From: Microseira wollei NIES-4236
GTDB taxonomy: Bacteria; Cyanobacteriota; Cyanobacteriia; Cyanobacteriales; Aerosakkonemataceae
Assembly: GCF_020521235.1 (NCBI RefSeq)
Contig: NZ_BLAY01000020.1
Location: forward strand, 1 to 64,000
Direction: 5' to 3'
Length of the DNA stretch: 64,000 bases
A model generated the notes under the pieces. That model did no database searches, had not been told where the DNA came from, and saw only the letters and a program-made list of their open reading frames with translations. A program made the position numbers and the translations under genes. Positions 27,311-36,590 of this stretch are shown in pieces. The number at the start of each line of letters is the position of its first letter. Position 1 is the stretch's first letter.

Positions 27311-27480
27311 TGAAAATGCGATATGCCTCCGGCACGCTACGCGATCGCGCGCTGGGGAATGGGGATGCGATCGCATTTTTGCAGGGGCGATCGCATGGTG
27401 GGAAATGGGGATGCGATCGCATCGTGGGGAATGGGAATGCGATCGCATTTTTGGGGAAGAGGGAAAGGTGCGATCGCTTA
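27311..27480. repeat. Dense HIP1 cluster
   Basis: Six GCGATCGC-type sites within about 150 bp, spaced by GGGGAATGGGGAT-like linkers, giving a degenerate tandem array of ATGCGATCGCAT units. HIP1 is frequent in cyanobacteria but rarely this dense. No gene is supported here. Confidence 0.75.
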
Positions 27481-27720
27481 TTAAGTAAAAACTGCGGGAA
27501 TTACCTTAATCCCCTTCTGGGCAGCTACATAAACTCTATGTCTGCCACTATATACTTCGTAAGGGGGCTTACCCTTGTGGAGTGCGATAGGATCTGTTTT
27601 GCTGTGAAGTAGGCGTTCGATAGAGTCAGGAGATTTTTCTATTGAGCGGATTTTACCCTCATTTAGTTCACTTCTCTTGGGAACTCTAATATCTGACATT
27701 TTTACAGGTTTAGTTTCCAT
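27481..27720 (-). CDS. ParB/Srx-like nuclease-fold small protein
   Basis: 79 residues. It contains MSDIRVPKRSELNEGKIRSI, then DPIALHKGKPPYEVYSGRHR and VYVAAQKGIKVIPAVF. The (Y/F)xVxxGRHRVxAAxxxG pattern is the ParB/sulfiredoxin N-terminal fold signature that binds nucleotides. The protein is a minimal version without a DNA-binding helix-turn-helix. It is 19 bp downstream of the CFI-box gene on the same strand, so it is probably co-transcribed with it. A role in partitioning is unlikely because no ParA is near. Its function is unknown. Confidence 0.75.
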   Translation of the reverse strand: METKPVKMSDIRVPKRSELNEGKIRSIEKSPDSIERLLHSKTDPIALHKGKPPYEVYSGRHRVYVAAQKGIKVIPAVFT

Positions 27721-27739
27721 GTTTTTTCTCCCTATTTTA

Positions 27740-28564
27740 CTAATTTTTAACTGATTGGTTACGCATCCACTGAGCTAAACGTTCTAGTTGCTGTCTCGCC
27801 AAACTTTTGATTGTTGGCTGTCTTTCCACATATTGAGCTATGCTAGGGCTAATCTGGTAGTAAAGGCTAACTAGCTGTTTACCGACTGGATTGGTTAAGA
27901 GTTTTTGATCTCGGAAATTGCGGAATGTGTCTAAATCTGGGTGTGTGGAAGTTGAGTAAGCTGCTGTGGCGATGAAGCAGCTACCAGTAGAGTCCAATGT
28001 TAGAGGACAAACCTCAGTAGAGGAAATTTCGTCAAGAGCATTCCTTATTCTTGCTAACCTCTTATCATCTAACTCTTTAATAGATCTTTTTTTCAATTCT
28101 TCAATAGCTTCACGATTGCTATCAATATGGCCTTTATACCTATTTACAATTTTTCTGAGAGATTCGTATGTTTCAATTGTTTGAACATCAAAGGAAGATT
28201 CGTACTCAGACAACTTATCGAAAATAAGTTGAACTTTTTCTGCCAGAAATGCTTTTGTAACTGAGTCGGTATAGCACGCCTGGATACCTAGCAAAATATT
28301 AGCTACATCCAACAGAGTTCGAGAATAAATGATTGATGTCTCTCTGGGAGTTAAAGAGATGTCAATTGGTATCTTTACTTTGAGGGATCGAGCCTCACAT
28401 TTGCTAAACACCGCATAGGCATCAAGGGCATCTATATAATTAGCGAGAGCTTGGGTAGTATTTTGCTGTTTTTCATAATAAGCAGCCCTTTCACAAAGTC
28501 GCTCTACTTCCTTTGATGCTTGATCTGCGTGCCTGTCCAAAAAGCTGAAATCTGTCATTGTCAC
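27740..28564 (-). CDS. CFI-box-CTERM domain protein
   Basis: 274 residues. The N-terminal 200 residues are helical (KEVERLCERAAYYEKQQNTT; QTIETYESLRKIVNRYKGHI) and unrecognised. The C-terminus holds CFIATAAYSTSTHPDLDTFR NFRD, then YYQISPSIAQYV, the CFI-box-CTERM domain, a short module thought to be a processing or localisation tag. It lies between a small membrane protein (upstream) and the ParB-like gene (downstream), and all three probably form an operon. The absence of a signal peptide suggests a cytoplasmic protein, perhaps recruited by its membrane neighbour. Confidence 0.75.
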   Translation of the reverse strand: MTMTDFSFLDRHADQASKEVERLCERAAYYEKQQNTTQALANYIDALDAYAVFSKCEARSLKVKIPIDISLTPRETSIIYSRTLLDVANILLGIQACYTDSVTKAFLAEKVQLIFDKLSEYESSFDVQTIETYESLRKIVNRYKGHIDSNREAIEELKKRSIKELDDKRLARIRNALDEISSTEVCPLTLDSTGSCFIATAAYSTSTHPDLDTFRNFRDQKLLTNPVGKQLVSLYYQISPSIAQYVERQPTIKSLARQQLERLAQWMRNQSVKN

Positions 28565-28585
28565 CCTCTATAGCTATTATTGGTA

Positions 28586-28891
28586 TTATGATTGCTTGCT
28601 GAAAATCATCACTGGGACTTTGAGAGGCCAGTAAATTAGTTGGTAAAAGAGGTATCGATAAGGTTTTAGTACGCCATGTATAATTAGCGGAAGCATGATA
28701 TTTGAGAAAAAATTGTTAGACCACTTATCTATGATGGAACCTAATATCATGACAGGGAATATAATTACGCAAGCTATAATAGCCATAACCATTGAACCAT
28801 ACTTGGCTATTCTACGAATAGTCAATTCACCTTTGGGTAAAGAAGGATCGATTTCATCTAGTATTGCCATGTACAAAAATTTATCAAACAT
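28586..28891 (-). CDS. Small membrane protein of the CFI-box operon
   Basis: 101 residues. It has one strong helix (KYGSMVMAIIACVIIFPVMI, about 31-50) and a second amphipathic stretch near the end (YLFYQLIYWPLKVPVMIF). The ends are basic. No family is recognised. It lies 21 bp before the CFI-box gene and is likely its operon partner. The start at 28891 is preceded by TATGTTTGATAA-like AT-rich DNA and a weak ribosome binding site. Confidence 0.55.
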   Translation of the reverse strand: MFDKFLYMAILDEIDPSLPKGELTIRRIAKYGSMVMAIIACVIIFPVMILGSIIDKWSNNFFSNIMLPLIIHGVLKPYRYLFYQLIYWPLKVPVMIFSKQS

Positions 28892-28971
28892 ATTTCACCT
28901 GACGTAAATTTAGTGTAATTAATGAAGCGATCGCTCGCTCTTAAACCTCTCCCCATCCTTGCCGTTGTTGC

Positions 28972-28997
28972 GGTGCGTTACACTTCGTTAACGCACC
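28972..28997. repeat. GGTGCGTTA hairpin repeat, copy 1
   Basis: GGTGCGTTA and TAACGCACC arms with a loop of 8 nt. It is part of an 80-bp repeat (28928-29010) duplicated at 29233-29316. It sits just 3' of the 59-residue gene and may be its terminator. Confidence 0.8.
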
Positions 28998-29012
28998 CTA
29001 CATTTCTACTTA

Positions 29013-29192
29013 CTAAAGCCGTCTCCCCGTACTTGCGTAGTAATCAGCTTTACGCATTGCCTCGTCCTTTGAAGAGGCTTTACCAGCAAACTCCGTGGCG
29101 ACATATACTTCGCCAGTATCCTTGTCCCAATAAACTTCATAGGGCGTAGAACCCGATGGCGTTTTAACCTCACCAATTTTCTTTTTAGCCAT
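29013..29192 (-). CDS. Small 59-residue protein
   Basis: A short gene found by reading the minus strand. It starts at 29192 with GGGAG 5 nt upstream and stops at TAG 29015-29013. The protein reads MAKKKIGEVKTPSGSTPYEV, YWDKDTGEVYVATEFAGKAS, then SKDEAMRKADYYASTGRRL. Codon use and composition are protein-like and the charged start is typical of a small cytosolic protein. The family is unknown. It lies between two copies of an 80-bp hairpin repeat, in line with the other minus-strand genes of this cluster. Confidence 0.6.
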   Translation of the reverse strand: MAKKKIGEVKTPSGSTPYEVYWDKDTGEVYVATEFAGKASSKDEAMRKADYYASTGRRL

Positions 29193-29275
29193 AACTACTC
29201 CCTTAATTTGTAGTATTCAACTATCTGAAATGAAGCGATCGCTCTTAACCCTATTTCCATCCTTGCCGTTGTTGC

Positions 29276-29301
29276 GGTGTGTTACACTTCGTTAACGCAC
29301 C
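29276..29301. repeat. GGTGCGTTA hairpin repeat, copy 2
   Basis: GGTGTGTTA with TAACGCACC; the variant base keeps a G-T pair. It is part of the second 80-bp copy (29233-29316) and sits 3' of the gene at 29334. Confidence 0.8.
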
Positions 29302-29333
29302 CTACACTTTTACTTCTGTAGCTGTACAACCAT

Positions 29334-29567
29334 TTACCCTGGATGACGCTTATCTTGCAGCCGATCTAGTTGACTCAAAATTTTGACAGCAGATATACAG
29401 TCTTTATCTCGCTCTTCCTGAGCGCATTTTACCAATTCTGAAAGCTTAGTACCCCAAACGCTTCTATTAATTTGGTTTCTACACTTGCCCCCATATTGCT
29501 TTAGTACTTCTTCAACAGTGCAATCACCTAAGCCAAACTTTTCTATGAGTTCCTTTGCTTTTCCCAT
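29334..29567 (-). CDS. Small 77-residue protein
   Basis: 77 residues, with no recognised family. MGKAKELIEKFGLGDCTVEE and VLKQYGGKCRNQINRSVWGT are followed by a helical ELVKCAQEERDKDCISAVKI. Four Cys are spread along it. It is the most upstream gene of the minus-strand cluster 29567-27481. Its start is 115 bp from the divergent STAND gene, so both may share a regulatory region. Confidence 0.5.
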   Translation of the reverse strand: MGKAKELIEKFGLGDCTVEEVLKQYGGKCRNQINRSVWGTKLSELVKCAQEERDKDCISAVKILSQLDRLQDKRHPG

Positions 29568-29681
29568 TTGCCTTCTCGTTTAGACTGCTAACTTCGGTGG
29601 AGTAGTGCTTACTAGGACGATATTATCTGCCCAAGATTTAGACCTGCTAGTCGGAAATGTCGGGGATTTTAAGACCCAACT

Positions 29682-31121
29682 TTGTCGGAAATGCCGGAAA
29701 TGTCGGAAATATCGGATACAATACGGGAAGCTGTGGGATATCGCCGATCTATGGACATCGCAGAAATCATGAAGCTTGCAGACGAGCTAGTTTTTGCTCA
29801 TACGGGAAAACACTTAGATTATCTGCAACAAGCCATACTGCGTGGGACATTACAAGAGCAGAAATACGGAAAAATCGCAGAAGAAACCCACGTAAGTGAA
29901 GGTCATGTTAGAGATGTTGCTTATGAATTATGGAAAATATTTTCAGATGTATTTGGAGAACAAATTAGTAAAGCAAATTTTAGGGCTAAAGTTGAAAAAT
30001 CTTTACTCTGCAATGTAACATTCCCTTTTGGGAAAACCATTCAAAGGATTGGTAAAGTAAACATTTGTCCAGAAATAGGTCAATCGCACACACCCACACC
30101 ACAACCCCAAGAAACTTCAACTCAATCACATATAGACTTAGGCGACGCACCCGAAATATTTACTTTTTACGATCGCACAGACTCACTCACCACCCTGGAA
30201 AACTGGATATTACAAGATCGCTGTCGCATCATCGCACTTCTAGGAATTAACGGAATTGGCAAAACTACCCTTTCATTGCGACTGATAGAACAAATCAAAA
30301 CCCATTTTGAGTACGTCATTTATCGCAGTCTCCGCTTTTCCCCAACTTTGAATGCAACTCTAACCAACTTGCTGCAAATCTTCTCCCAAGCAGCAGATAT
30401 TCCCGACAGCATTGAAACGCAACTTTCCCAACTAATCGACTACCTACGCAAGTATCGCTGTCTAATTGTCCTCGATGACGTACAGATGCTTTTTAGTGAG
30501 GGACAACTGGCAGGTCAATATAAATCTGGTTATGAAGATTACCGTCTCTTTTTCAAACGCATTTCAGAAGGTTGTCATCAGAGTTGCTTGGTATTGAATA
30601 GTTGGGAAAAACCTAGAGAAGTTGCCGAACTAGAAAGAAAAAATAATTGCGTGCGTTCTTTCTTATTGGGAAGTTTAGGCGTTGCAGCTAAAGAAATTTT
30701 GAGAGAGCAAAACTTATCCGATGAAGATCGTTGGGAAACTTTGATCGATACCTATCAAGGAAATCCTCTCTGGTTAGAGTTGACTGCAAGCTTGATTCAA
30801 GAGTTATTTGGGGGTAGGGTTGAGGAGTTTTTGCAATGCGATGCGCTGATTTTAGACGATTCTTTGAAAGCACAGTTAGACCAACAATTTCAGCGGTTAA
30901 CGCAGCAAGAACAGGCGGTGATGACTCAGCTTGCTAATGCCAGCGAACCCGTTGCTTTACCACAAATTTTCCAGACTGTCCAGTTATCGGCTTCTGATTT
31001 ATTAAATGCCATGCGATCCTTGGGAAGGCGGTTATTATTGGAAACGCAAGAACAGGGGAAGACAACCTTTTTTAGTCTCAATCCTGTTTTGAAACAGTAT
31101 GTGAAAACTCGCTATTCTTAG
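29682..31121 (+). CDS. vMAP-type STAND (NB-ARC) ATPase
   Basis: 479 residues. The N-terminal domain (about 24-110: IAEIMKLADELVFAHTGKHL, DYLQQAILRGTLQEQKYGKI, AEETHVSEGHVRDVAYELWK) matches the helix-turn-helix called vMAP-N in conflict-system ATPases. A NB-ARC STAND module follows (about 160-400), with Walker A GINGIGKTT and Walker B LIVLDDVQ. The motif after Walker B reads CLVLNSWEKP where most relatives have TSREKP, so the sensor Arg is Trp. The C-terminal winged helix is present, but there are no WD40 or TPR repeats and no effector. The first codons overlap GTCGGAAAT repeats; ATG 29751 (MDIAEIMK) is an alternative start. Confidence 0.85.
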   Translation: MSEMPEMSEISDTIREAVGYRRSMDIAEIMKLADELVFAHTGKHLDYLQQAILRGTLQEQKYGKIAEETHVSEGHVRDVAYELWKIFSDVFGEQISKANFRAKVEKSLLCNVTFPFGKTIQRIGKVNICPEIGQSHTPTPQPQETSTQSHIDLGDAPEIFTFYDRTDSLTTLENWILQDRCRIIALLGINGIGKTTLSLRLIEQIKTHFEYVIYRSLRFSPTLNATLTNLLQIFSQAADIPDSIETQLSQLIDYLRKYRCLIVLDDVQMLFSEGQLAGQYKSGYEDYRLFFKRISEGCHQSCLVLNSWEKPREVAELERKNNCVRSFLLGSLGVAAKEILREQNLSDEDRWETLIDTYQGNPLWLELTASLIQELFGGRVEEFLQCDALILDDSLKAQLDQQFQRLTQQEQAVMTQLANASEPVALPQIFQTVQLSASDLLNAMRSLGRRLLLETQEQGKTTFFSLNPVLKQYVKTRYS

Positions 31122-31149
31122 CAGAGATATTTCATTCTTACCCATCCCG

Positions 31150-31270
31150 CCCGGAAATAAATTTCCGGGCTAATAGCTGAAGTCGGTTAAAACCGACTGT
31201 AACCTGGTATCTAAGAATTTCAGTCCTCTAAAGAGGACTTAAGCTATTAGCCAGGGAATTTATTCCCTGG
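31150..31270. repeat. Nested array of four perfect palindromes
   Basis: CCCGGAAAT/ATTTCCGGG (31150-31169), AGTCGGTT/AACCGACT (31181-31198), AGTCCTCT/AGAGGACT (31222-31239) and CCAGGGAAT/ATTCCCTGG (31251-31270), each with a 2-nt loop. The linkers GCTAATAGCT and AGCTATTAGC are themselves inverted, so the whole element can fold as one branched palindrome. The last unit overlaps the 3' end of the HicB gene. Confidence 0.85.
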
Positions 31271-31475
31271 CGGGTATATTGGCGGCTTGTAAAACTTCTA
31301 CGAGAGTTCCCATTGTCTCGCATTCCTCAAAAAAGGCTTCTAAAGCTTCTTGTACAGACTGTTTAGCTTCTTCTGGGGTTTCCCCGAAACTGGAAACATC
31401 TAGATCTGGGCAAAGTCCCACGTACAACTCTCCCTCTTGGAAGATTTCAATTCGCACTTCGATGCGCTTTGCCAC
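31260..31475 (-). CDS. HicB-like antitoxin, orphan
   Basis: 71 residues from GTG 31475, with AGGAGG about 12 nt upstream. IEVRIEIFQEGELYVGLCPD and LDVSSFGETPEEAKQSVQEA LEAFFE form the partial RNase H-like fold of HicB. No hicA gene is seen on either side, so it is an orphan antitoxin or a regulator of another gene. The last residues IPARE and the TAA stop are encoded by the fourth palindrome of the adjacent repeat array, so the repeat defines the C-terminus. Confidence 0.8.
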   Translation of the reverse strand: MAKRIEVRIEIFQEGELYVGLCPDLDVSSFGETPEEAKQSVQEALEAFFEECETMGTLVEVLQAANIPARE

Positions 31476-31589
31476 AACTTTTCAAACCTCCTGCGACCAG
31501 ATATTTCTAGCCTTTTGTCAACTACGGTAGCACAGAAACCAAGTGAACTGTGGCGAATAGAAACCCGGTTTCTCCAACAATACCTTCGC

Positions 31590-31715
31590 CAAAATTCGAC
31601 ACCCTTAAGGGTGTCGCTATACAAACTTTGGCTGCGGAGGCAGCCTGTAAGAATTTCAGCCCGCGAAGGCGGGCTTCGTCTGTGTAGCCCCACCCTTCAG
31701 GGTGAGGCAGCTACA
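31590..31715. repeat. Composite palindrome downstream of chlH
   Basis: Contains GACACCCTTAAGGGTGTC, GGCTGC/GCAGCC, GCCCGC/GCGGGC and CACCCT/AGGGTG. The arms are framed by inverted GCTATACAAAC and GTCTGTGTAGC. It is the same family as 38226-38348 and 58030-58242. It lies directly after the chlH stop and probably serves as its terminator. Confidence 0.8.
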
Positions 31716-31717
31716 CA

Positions 31718-34700
31718 TTATTCTATCCCTTCAATCCGATCTTCAACCTCTTGATACAATTCGCGCAACATTTGCAAGTTGCTTTCGCTGGTTTCCCAAT
31801 AACCGCGACCATTTACTTCAAGTAAGGTTGCAACCACTTTGCGGAAGGAATGAGGATTGAGATTCATCAACCGCTGCCGCATGTTTTCATCCTGAATAAA
31901 CGTCGCGTTTGTATCTTCGTAAATCCAGTTATCGACAGCGCCAGCAGTTGCACTCCAACCCATTGTATTCACCAACCGCTTGGAAAGTTCGCGCACTCCT
32001 TCGTAACCGTGACTTAACATGCCTTCGTACCACTTGGGATTTAATAGTTTGGTACGCGCATCTAAACGCACGGTTTCTGATAAGGTGCGAATTTGTGCGT
32101 TTGCGGTTGTAGTGTCGGCAATGTACGACGCGGGGGTTTTTCCATCACCGCGCAAACTGGCGACTAGCTTGGTGGGATCTGAGTCGAAATAGTGGGAAAC
32201 GTCTGTTAAGGAAATTTCCGAAGAATCCAGGTTTTGGAAGGTGACATCGGCGGTTTTGAGGGTGGTTTCAAAAATCTGCCGCGATTGTTCCATCATGCCG
32301 GGATTATCGGAAGAGAAGGCAAAAGATTTGCGCTTCAAATACATTTCCTGCAACTCGGATTCGTTTTCCCAGGTGCTGTTTTCCACTGCCAGGTTGATGT
32401 TAGAAGAATAGGAACCAGAGGCGTTAGAAAATACCCGCGTTGCTGCTTGGCGCAGGTTGATTCCCATTTCTTCTGCCTGTTGCAAGGCGTGTTTGCGGAC
32501 GTAGTTCATTTCCAATGGTTCGTCTGCTTCTGCTGCCATTTTTACGGCTTTATCTAACAGACTCATTTGGTTGATGAACAAGTCGCGGAATACGCCGGAA
32601 CAGTTAATTACAACATCAATCCGAGGACGCCCTAATTCTTCTAACGGAATTAGTTCTAATTTATTCACTCGTCCTAATGCATCGGGGACTGGTTTTACAC
32701 CCACCATCCACATGATTTGGGCGAGAGATTCGCCGTAGGTTTTGATGTTGTCGGTTCCCCACAAAACGCTGGCAATGGTTTCTGGATAATTGCCTGTATC
32801 GGCTTTCTGACGCGCTAGAAGGCGGTCTACGACAATTTTTGCCGATTTTACCGCTGCGGCGGTGGGAATCGATTGCGGGTCGAGGGCGTGGATGTTTTTA
32901 CCTGTGGGTAATACATCGGGGTTGCGGATGGGGTCGCCGCCGGGGCCGGGAAGGATGTATTCTCCTTCTAAAGCGCGCAATAATGCACCGAGTTCGTTAT
33001 CTGCACAGACTTGTTTCAGGCAGAATTCTAAGTATTCAAACAGCGGTTTCATTGCGTCTGGGTCTACTTTTTGATAACCCAGAGAATGCAGTGCTTCGAT
33101 CCAAGGTTCTTTTTTGCCCATATTAAAGAAGTTGAGCTTAGAAACCAAGGAAACGCGACCATCGGCGTCGGTTTGTTCTTTGACTAATGCACTCACAGCA
33201 GCGCGCGTTGCGAGGGTGATTTCTTGCAGCAATTGCACATCTTCTAAGATGCCGCGATCGCTATTCGCATAAACCTCGTCAATATCCCGCCCAATGCTGT
33301 TAGCAATTATCCGAGGCAGGCTGAGGATTTCTTCTTCGGTACGATCGAGACTGGCAATATTTACCAGGGTGGCGATCGCTTCTTCTGCACTCGGCGGTTT
33401 CCCAATCACGTGCAGTCCGCAAGGTAACAACCGCGATTCAATTTCCATCAATTTGCGATAAACCGAACCGACCAAAGTATCCCGTTCTTCGGCGGTTAAA
33501 TCTTTCGCATCTTGTTCTGGCAAATTGATATCTTTGTCCAAATTCACCAGGCGGCATTTATCCATGATGGTGTTGACAATTGGAATGCCGCGTCCGGTGT
33601 CTTTTAAGGTTTGGTAAGAACCAATTAATTCGCTCAGTTCTTGCAACCCTTTGTACAACCCAGCATTTTCAGCCGGAGGCGTTAAGTAAGAAATCGTTTC
33701 AGCATAGCTGCGACGCTTGGCAATCGTCGCTTCGCTGGGATTATTTGCCGCGTAGTAATACAAATTGGGAATCGTCCCAATCAAACTATCTGGATAGCAT
33801 TCACCAGACATTCCGATCTGTTTTCCTGGCATGAATTCCAAAGAACCATGGGTGCCAAAGTGCAAAACTGCATCGGCTTTCCAGATTTTTTCCAGATAAG
33901 TATAGTACGCCGCAAACCCGTGGTGGGGACTCGCAGAACGAGAGAATAACAACCGCATCGGATCGCCTTCGTAGCCAAACGTAGGCTGTACCCCGATAAA
34001 TACATTCCCAAATTGTTTGCCGTAAATCAACAAATTCTGCCCATCGCTATTGAGATTTCCAGGAGGTGGTCCCCAGTTTTCTTCTAAGCGTTCGGAATAG
34101 GTCGTCAGTTCTTCATATTCCGGTACGGACATGCGATAGGCAATGTTCAATTCCGGGGTGGCATACTGCGCTTGGGCGTCGTGAATCACTTCTTGCATCA
34201 AAGCTTCAGCTGATTCTGGCAATTCTGGCAAGTCGTAGCCGTTATTTTTGAGGGCTTTCATTACCTCATAAATCGAGCCAAACACGTCCAAATATGCCGC
34301 AGTTCCCACATTTCCTTTATCGGGTGGGAAGCTGAAAACTGTGATGGCAACTTTCTTTTCTAGTTTGGGACGACGGCGCAGATTTGCCCATTTTAAAGCG
34401 CGTTGGGCGACGGCTTCGATCCGATCTTGGAGAGCGATCGCGCGCCCCGTCGTTCCATCCCGCCCGGATAATATAATCGGTTCAATTGCCCCATCTAATT
34501 CGGGAATTGCTATTTGCAAAGCTACCTGAATCGGGTGCAATCCTAATTCGCTATCTTGCCATTCTTCCGTCGTCTGGAACACCAAAGGCAGCGCCACCAT
34601 GTAGGGGCGATTCAGCCGCTTTAACGAATCAATTGCTTTAGGATGGTCTTGCCGTGCGGGGCCTCCAACTAATGCAAACCCGGTCAAAGATACCACAGTA

Positions 34701-35698
34701 TCGACAATAGCAACCGGGGTTTTACTTGACGGATCGTAGAAATAAACATCCACGGGTTTAGAGAAGTCTAATCCACCCGCAAATACCGGCACAATCCGCG
34801 CGCCCATTGCTTCGATTTCCTGCACCATTGCCACATAATGGGCATCATCCCCCGTGACTAAGTGAGTGCGTTGCAATACCAAACCAACGCAAGGTGCTAG
34901 GGGATCTTTTAGATCGGAGGAAATATCTTTGCGGCTGTTGTACCAGTTGAAATACTCTTTAACATCCTCAAACATTTGTGGCGCTAAAGGATGCCAAATC
35001 CCCATATCCGGGTAAGTACGAGGCTCTAGGTATTCCGCTTTACCTAGTTTGCCTTTATACACATATTTATCCGCCAGCATCAGCAGGAAGTTTTCCAGGT
35101 TTTCGCTCGAACCGCCCAGCCAATACTGGAAGCTGAGCATAAAGTTGCGAGCGTCCTGGGCTTTATCCATTGGCAGGTATTTCAGGACTTTGGGTAAAGT
35201 TTGTAACAACTTTAACATCCCGTCTTGGAACGAACCGCCGCCGGATTTTTCCTTGCGCTTCCGCATGAATTGGGCGATCGCTCCCTTAGATTGTCCCAGT
35301 TGCGCCATCGAGAAACTACCCATTTTATTCAGGCGCATCACCTGGGGCATCGAGGGGAAAACGACGGCAACATCAAGGGTGTCGCGGTGCGGTTCCACTG
35401 CGGCGACGACCTTTTCTGCCAAATCTTCGATAAAAATGAGCGAGGCGATGAACACATTCGCTTCGCTGACATCGCGCTTGAATTCGGCGTAATTTTCCGG
35501 ATCGCGCAGTTCTTCGATTAAATAACCGCTAATTTCAATCGCCAAGTTGGGGTTATTGTCGTTAATCGAACGCACCGCCGCCGAGAGGGCGCTTTGATAC
35601 TGAGGCTCTAACACGACATAGACCACCTTCAGTAACGATCTGCCCTGGAGGCTGGCGGGCGCAATATGTCGAATGGTGGACTTGACGTGAGTGAACAT
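31718..35698 (-). CDS. chlH: Magnesium chelatase subunit H
   Basis: The porphyrin-binding catalytic subunit of magnesium chelatase, which inserts Mg2+ into protoporphyrin IX as the first committed step of chlorophyll synthesis; it works with ChlI and ChlD, which are not in the window. 1326 residues is the normal length. Recognisable blocks are [40 protein letters not shown], and the CobN-like segment [26 protein letters not shown] lies about 10 nt before ATG 35698. The leader carries a 20-bp perfect palindrome (35739-35758) with a HIP1 core. Flanking genes are unrelated accessory DNA. Confidence 0.97.
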   Translation of the reverse strand: MFTHVKSTIRHIAPASLQGRSLLKVVYVVLEPQYQSALSAAVRSINDNNPNLAIEISGYLIEELRDPENYAEFKRDVSEANVFIASLIFIEDLAEKVVAAVEPHRDTLDVAVVFPSMPQVMRLNKMGSFSMAQLGQSKGAIAQFMRKRKEKSGGGSFQDGMLKLLQTLPKVLKYLPMDKAQDARNFMLSFQYWLGGSSENLENFLLMLADKYVYKGKLGKAEYLEPRTYPDMGIWHPLAPQMFEDVKEYFNWYNSRKDISSDLKDPLAPCVGLVLQRTHLVTGDDAHYVAMVQEIEAMGARIVPVFAGGLDFSKPVDVYFYDPSSKTPVAIVDTVVSLTGFALVGGPARQDHPKAIDSLKRLNRPYMVALPLVFQTTEEWQDSELGLHPIQVALQIAIPELDGAIEPIILSGRDGTTGRAIALQDRIEAVAQRALKWANLRRRPKLEKKVAITVFSFPPDKGNVGTAAYLDVFGSIYEVMKALKNNGYDLPELPESAEALMQEVIHDAQAQYATPELNIAYRMSVPEYEELTTYSERLEENWGPPPGNLNSDGQNLLIYGKQFGNVFIGVQPTFGYEGDPMRLLFSRSASPHHGFAAYYTYLEKIWKADAVLHFGTHGSLEFMPGKQIGMSGECYPDSLIGTIPNLYYYAANNPSEATIAKRRSYAETISYLTPPAENAGLYKGLQELSELIGSYQTLKDTGRGIPIVNTIMDKCRLVNLDKDINLPEQDAKDLTAEERDTLVGSVYRKLMEIESRLLPCGLHVIGKPPSAEEAIATLVNIASLDRTEEEILSLPRIIANSIGRDIDEVYANSDRGILEDVQLLQEITLATRAAVSALVKEQTDADGRVSLVSKLNFFNMGKKEPWIEALHSLGYQKVDPDAMKPLFEYLEFCLKQVCADNELGALLRALEGEYILPGPGGDPIRNPDVLPTGKNIHALDPQSIPTAAAVKSAKIVVDRLLARQKADTGNYPETIASVLWGTDNIKTYGESLAQIMWMVGVKPVPDALGRVNKLELIPLEELGRPRIDVVINCSGVFRDLFINQMSLLDKAVKMAAEADEPLEMNYVRKHALQQAEEMGINLRQAATRVFSNASGSYSSNINLAVENSTWENESELQEMYLKRKSFAFSSDNPGMMEQSRQIFETTLKTADVTFQNLDSSEISLTDVSHYFDSDPTKLVASLRGDGKTPASYIADTTTANAQIRTLSETVRLDARTKLLNPKWYEGMLSHGYEGVRELSKRLVNTMGWSATAGAVDNWIYEDTNATFIQDENMRQRLMNLNPHSFRKVVATLLEVNGRGYWETSESNLQMLRELYQEVEDRIEGIE

Positions 35699-35738
35699 GC
35701 TTGTTTGGCTCCTTGTTGACGCGCGTTCAAGGGATTAG

Positions 35739-35758
35739 CTGAGAGCGATCGCTCTCAG
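35739..35758. promoter_or_regulatory. 20-bp perfect palindrome in the chlH leader
   Basis: CTGAGAGCGA followed by its exact complement, 40 bp before the chlH start, with a HIP1 core. It could be an operator, an RNA hairpin in the leader, or a HIP1 chance extension. Further upstream on the plus strand a TTGACA-N17-TTATAT box (35871-35899) has no gene behind it, and the rest to 36093 is AT-rich without features. Confidence 0.35.
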
Positions 35759-36093
35759 GTTGGAATATGAGGCACCTATGTGGTTTTACCAGAAAATGCC
35801 CGTTCTGTGGGAGTTTTGACCCCCAACTGACACAATTTGATATAAAAAATGAGATATTTTTTTACATTACTTGACAAATATGGCGAATAATGGTTATATT
35901 TCTGTTGAAAATTATTTTTAATTATTAACAGTTTGTCGCCGTTAAAACTGTCTCGTTAGTTGGGTTTCAGCGAATTATGTTTATATGGTTAAACTCGACT
36001 GTAGGGGGAAAACGAAATACAATAAACGATTTTCTATGGCAGACTGAGGTTAAAACTAATATAAATATTTTTGATATTAACTATACTAAATTT

Positions 36094-36231
36094 TTATCTA
36101 AACGGATTCTGAAACGGATTGACTTTAAGGATATCTAGCAAGGTTTGTGCTTTATCTCGCAAATTACTAGCAGCCAGCTTCTTAGCATCTTTCTGTGCTT
36201 GTTTGGTGTAAACCAGATCCCAGCTCACCAT
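36094..36231 (-). pseudogene. Txe/YoeB-family toxin, N-terminal fragment
   Basis: 45 residues: MVSWDLVYTKQAQKDAKKLA followed by LLDILKVNPFQNP, then an abrupt TAA. Txe/YoeB toxins are about 85 residues and continue PPPYEKLVGDLEG. The active-site C-terminal half is missing, so the toxin is dead. The start overlaps the YefM-like gene by 7 bp, the normal operon layout. The missing C-terminal half is found, same strand, at 38446-38631. Confidence 0.85.
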
Positions 36232-36461
36232 TCTAACTCCCGCTCGCACTCATCGATCGGCGTTGCTAGTCCTTCCCGAATCGATTCTCGCATCCCTGGA
36301 ATTGACAGAAGATAGAGTGTTTCCTGCACCGATGCCCAATCAGCTTCAGACAATAGCACTGCATTTTTACCCTCTCCTGTAATCACAATGGGTTGATGTG
36401 ACTGGCTTACCGAATCGATCAAATCCTGCAACTTCTGTTGAGCTTCACTGACTGGGATCAT
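36225..36461 (-). CDS. YefM/Phd-family antitoxin
   Basis: 78 residues. MIPVSEAQQKLQDLIDSVSQ and PIVITGEGKNAVLLSEADWA SVQETLYLLS is the standard Phd/YefM DNA-binding fold, followed by the toxin-binding tail GMRESIREGLATPIDECERE. It normally autoregulates a yefM-txe operon. Its toxin is truncated (36094-36231), so the antitoxin may persist as a repressor or by inertia. Confidence 0.9.
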   Translation of the reverse strand: MIPVSEAQQKLQDLIDSVSQSHQPIVITGEGKNAVLLSEADWASVQETLYLLSIPGMRESIREGLATPIDECERELEW

Positions 36462-36590
36462 AATAACTGGGTCTTGCTAGATCTTGTCTGCTGATTATAG
36501 CCACTCCCTCATTATGAACGATTGTCTCAATTTCGGCTGCCAATTTCGCGAACGATCGCTCGAATAAGTGAATTATGCCTATATCCTTGA

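Noticed and set aside
35871-35899. Strong promoter (TTGACA-N17-TTATAT) on the plus strand
   Set aside because: No gene or clear RNA follows; a chance match in AT-rich DNA is likely, though a small RNA cannot be excluded.
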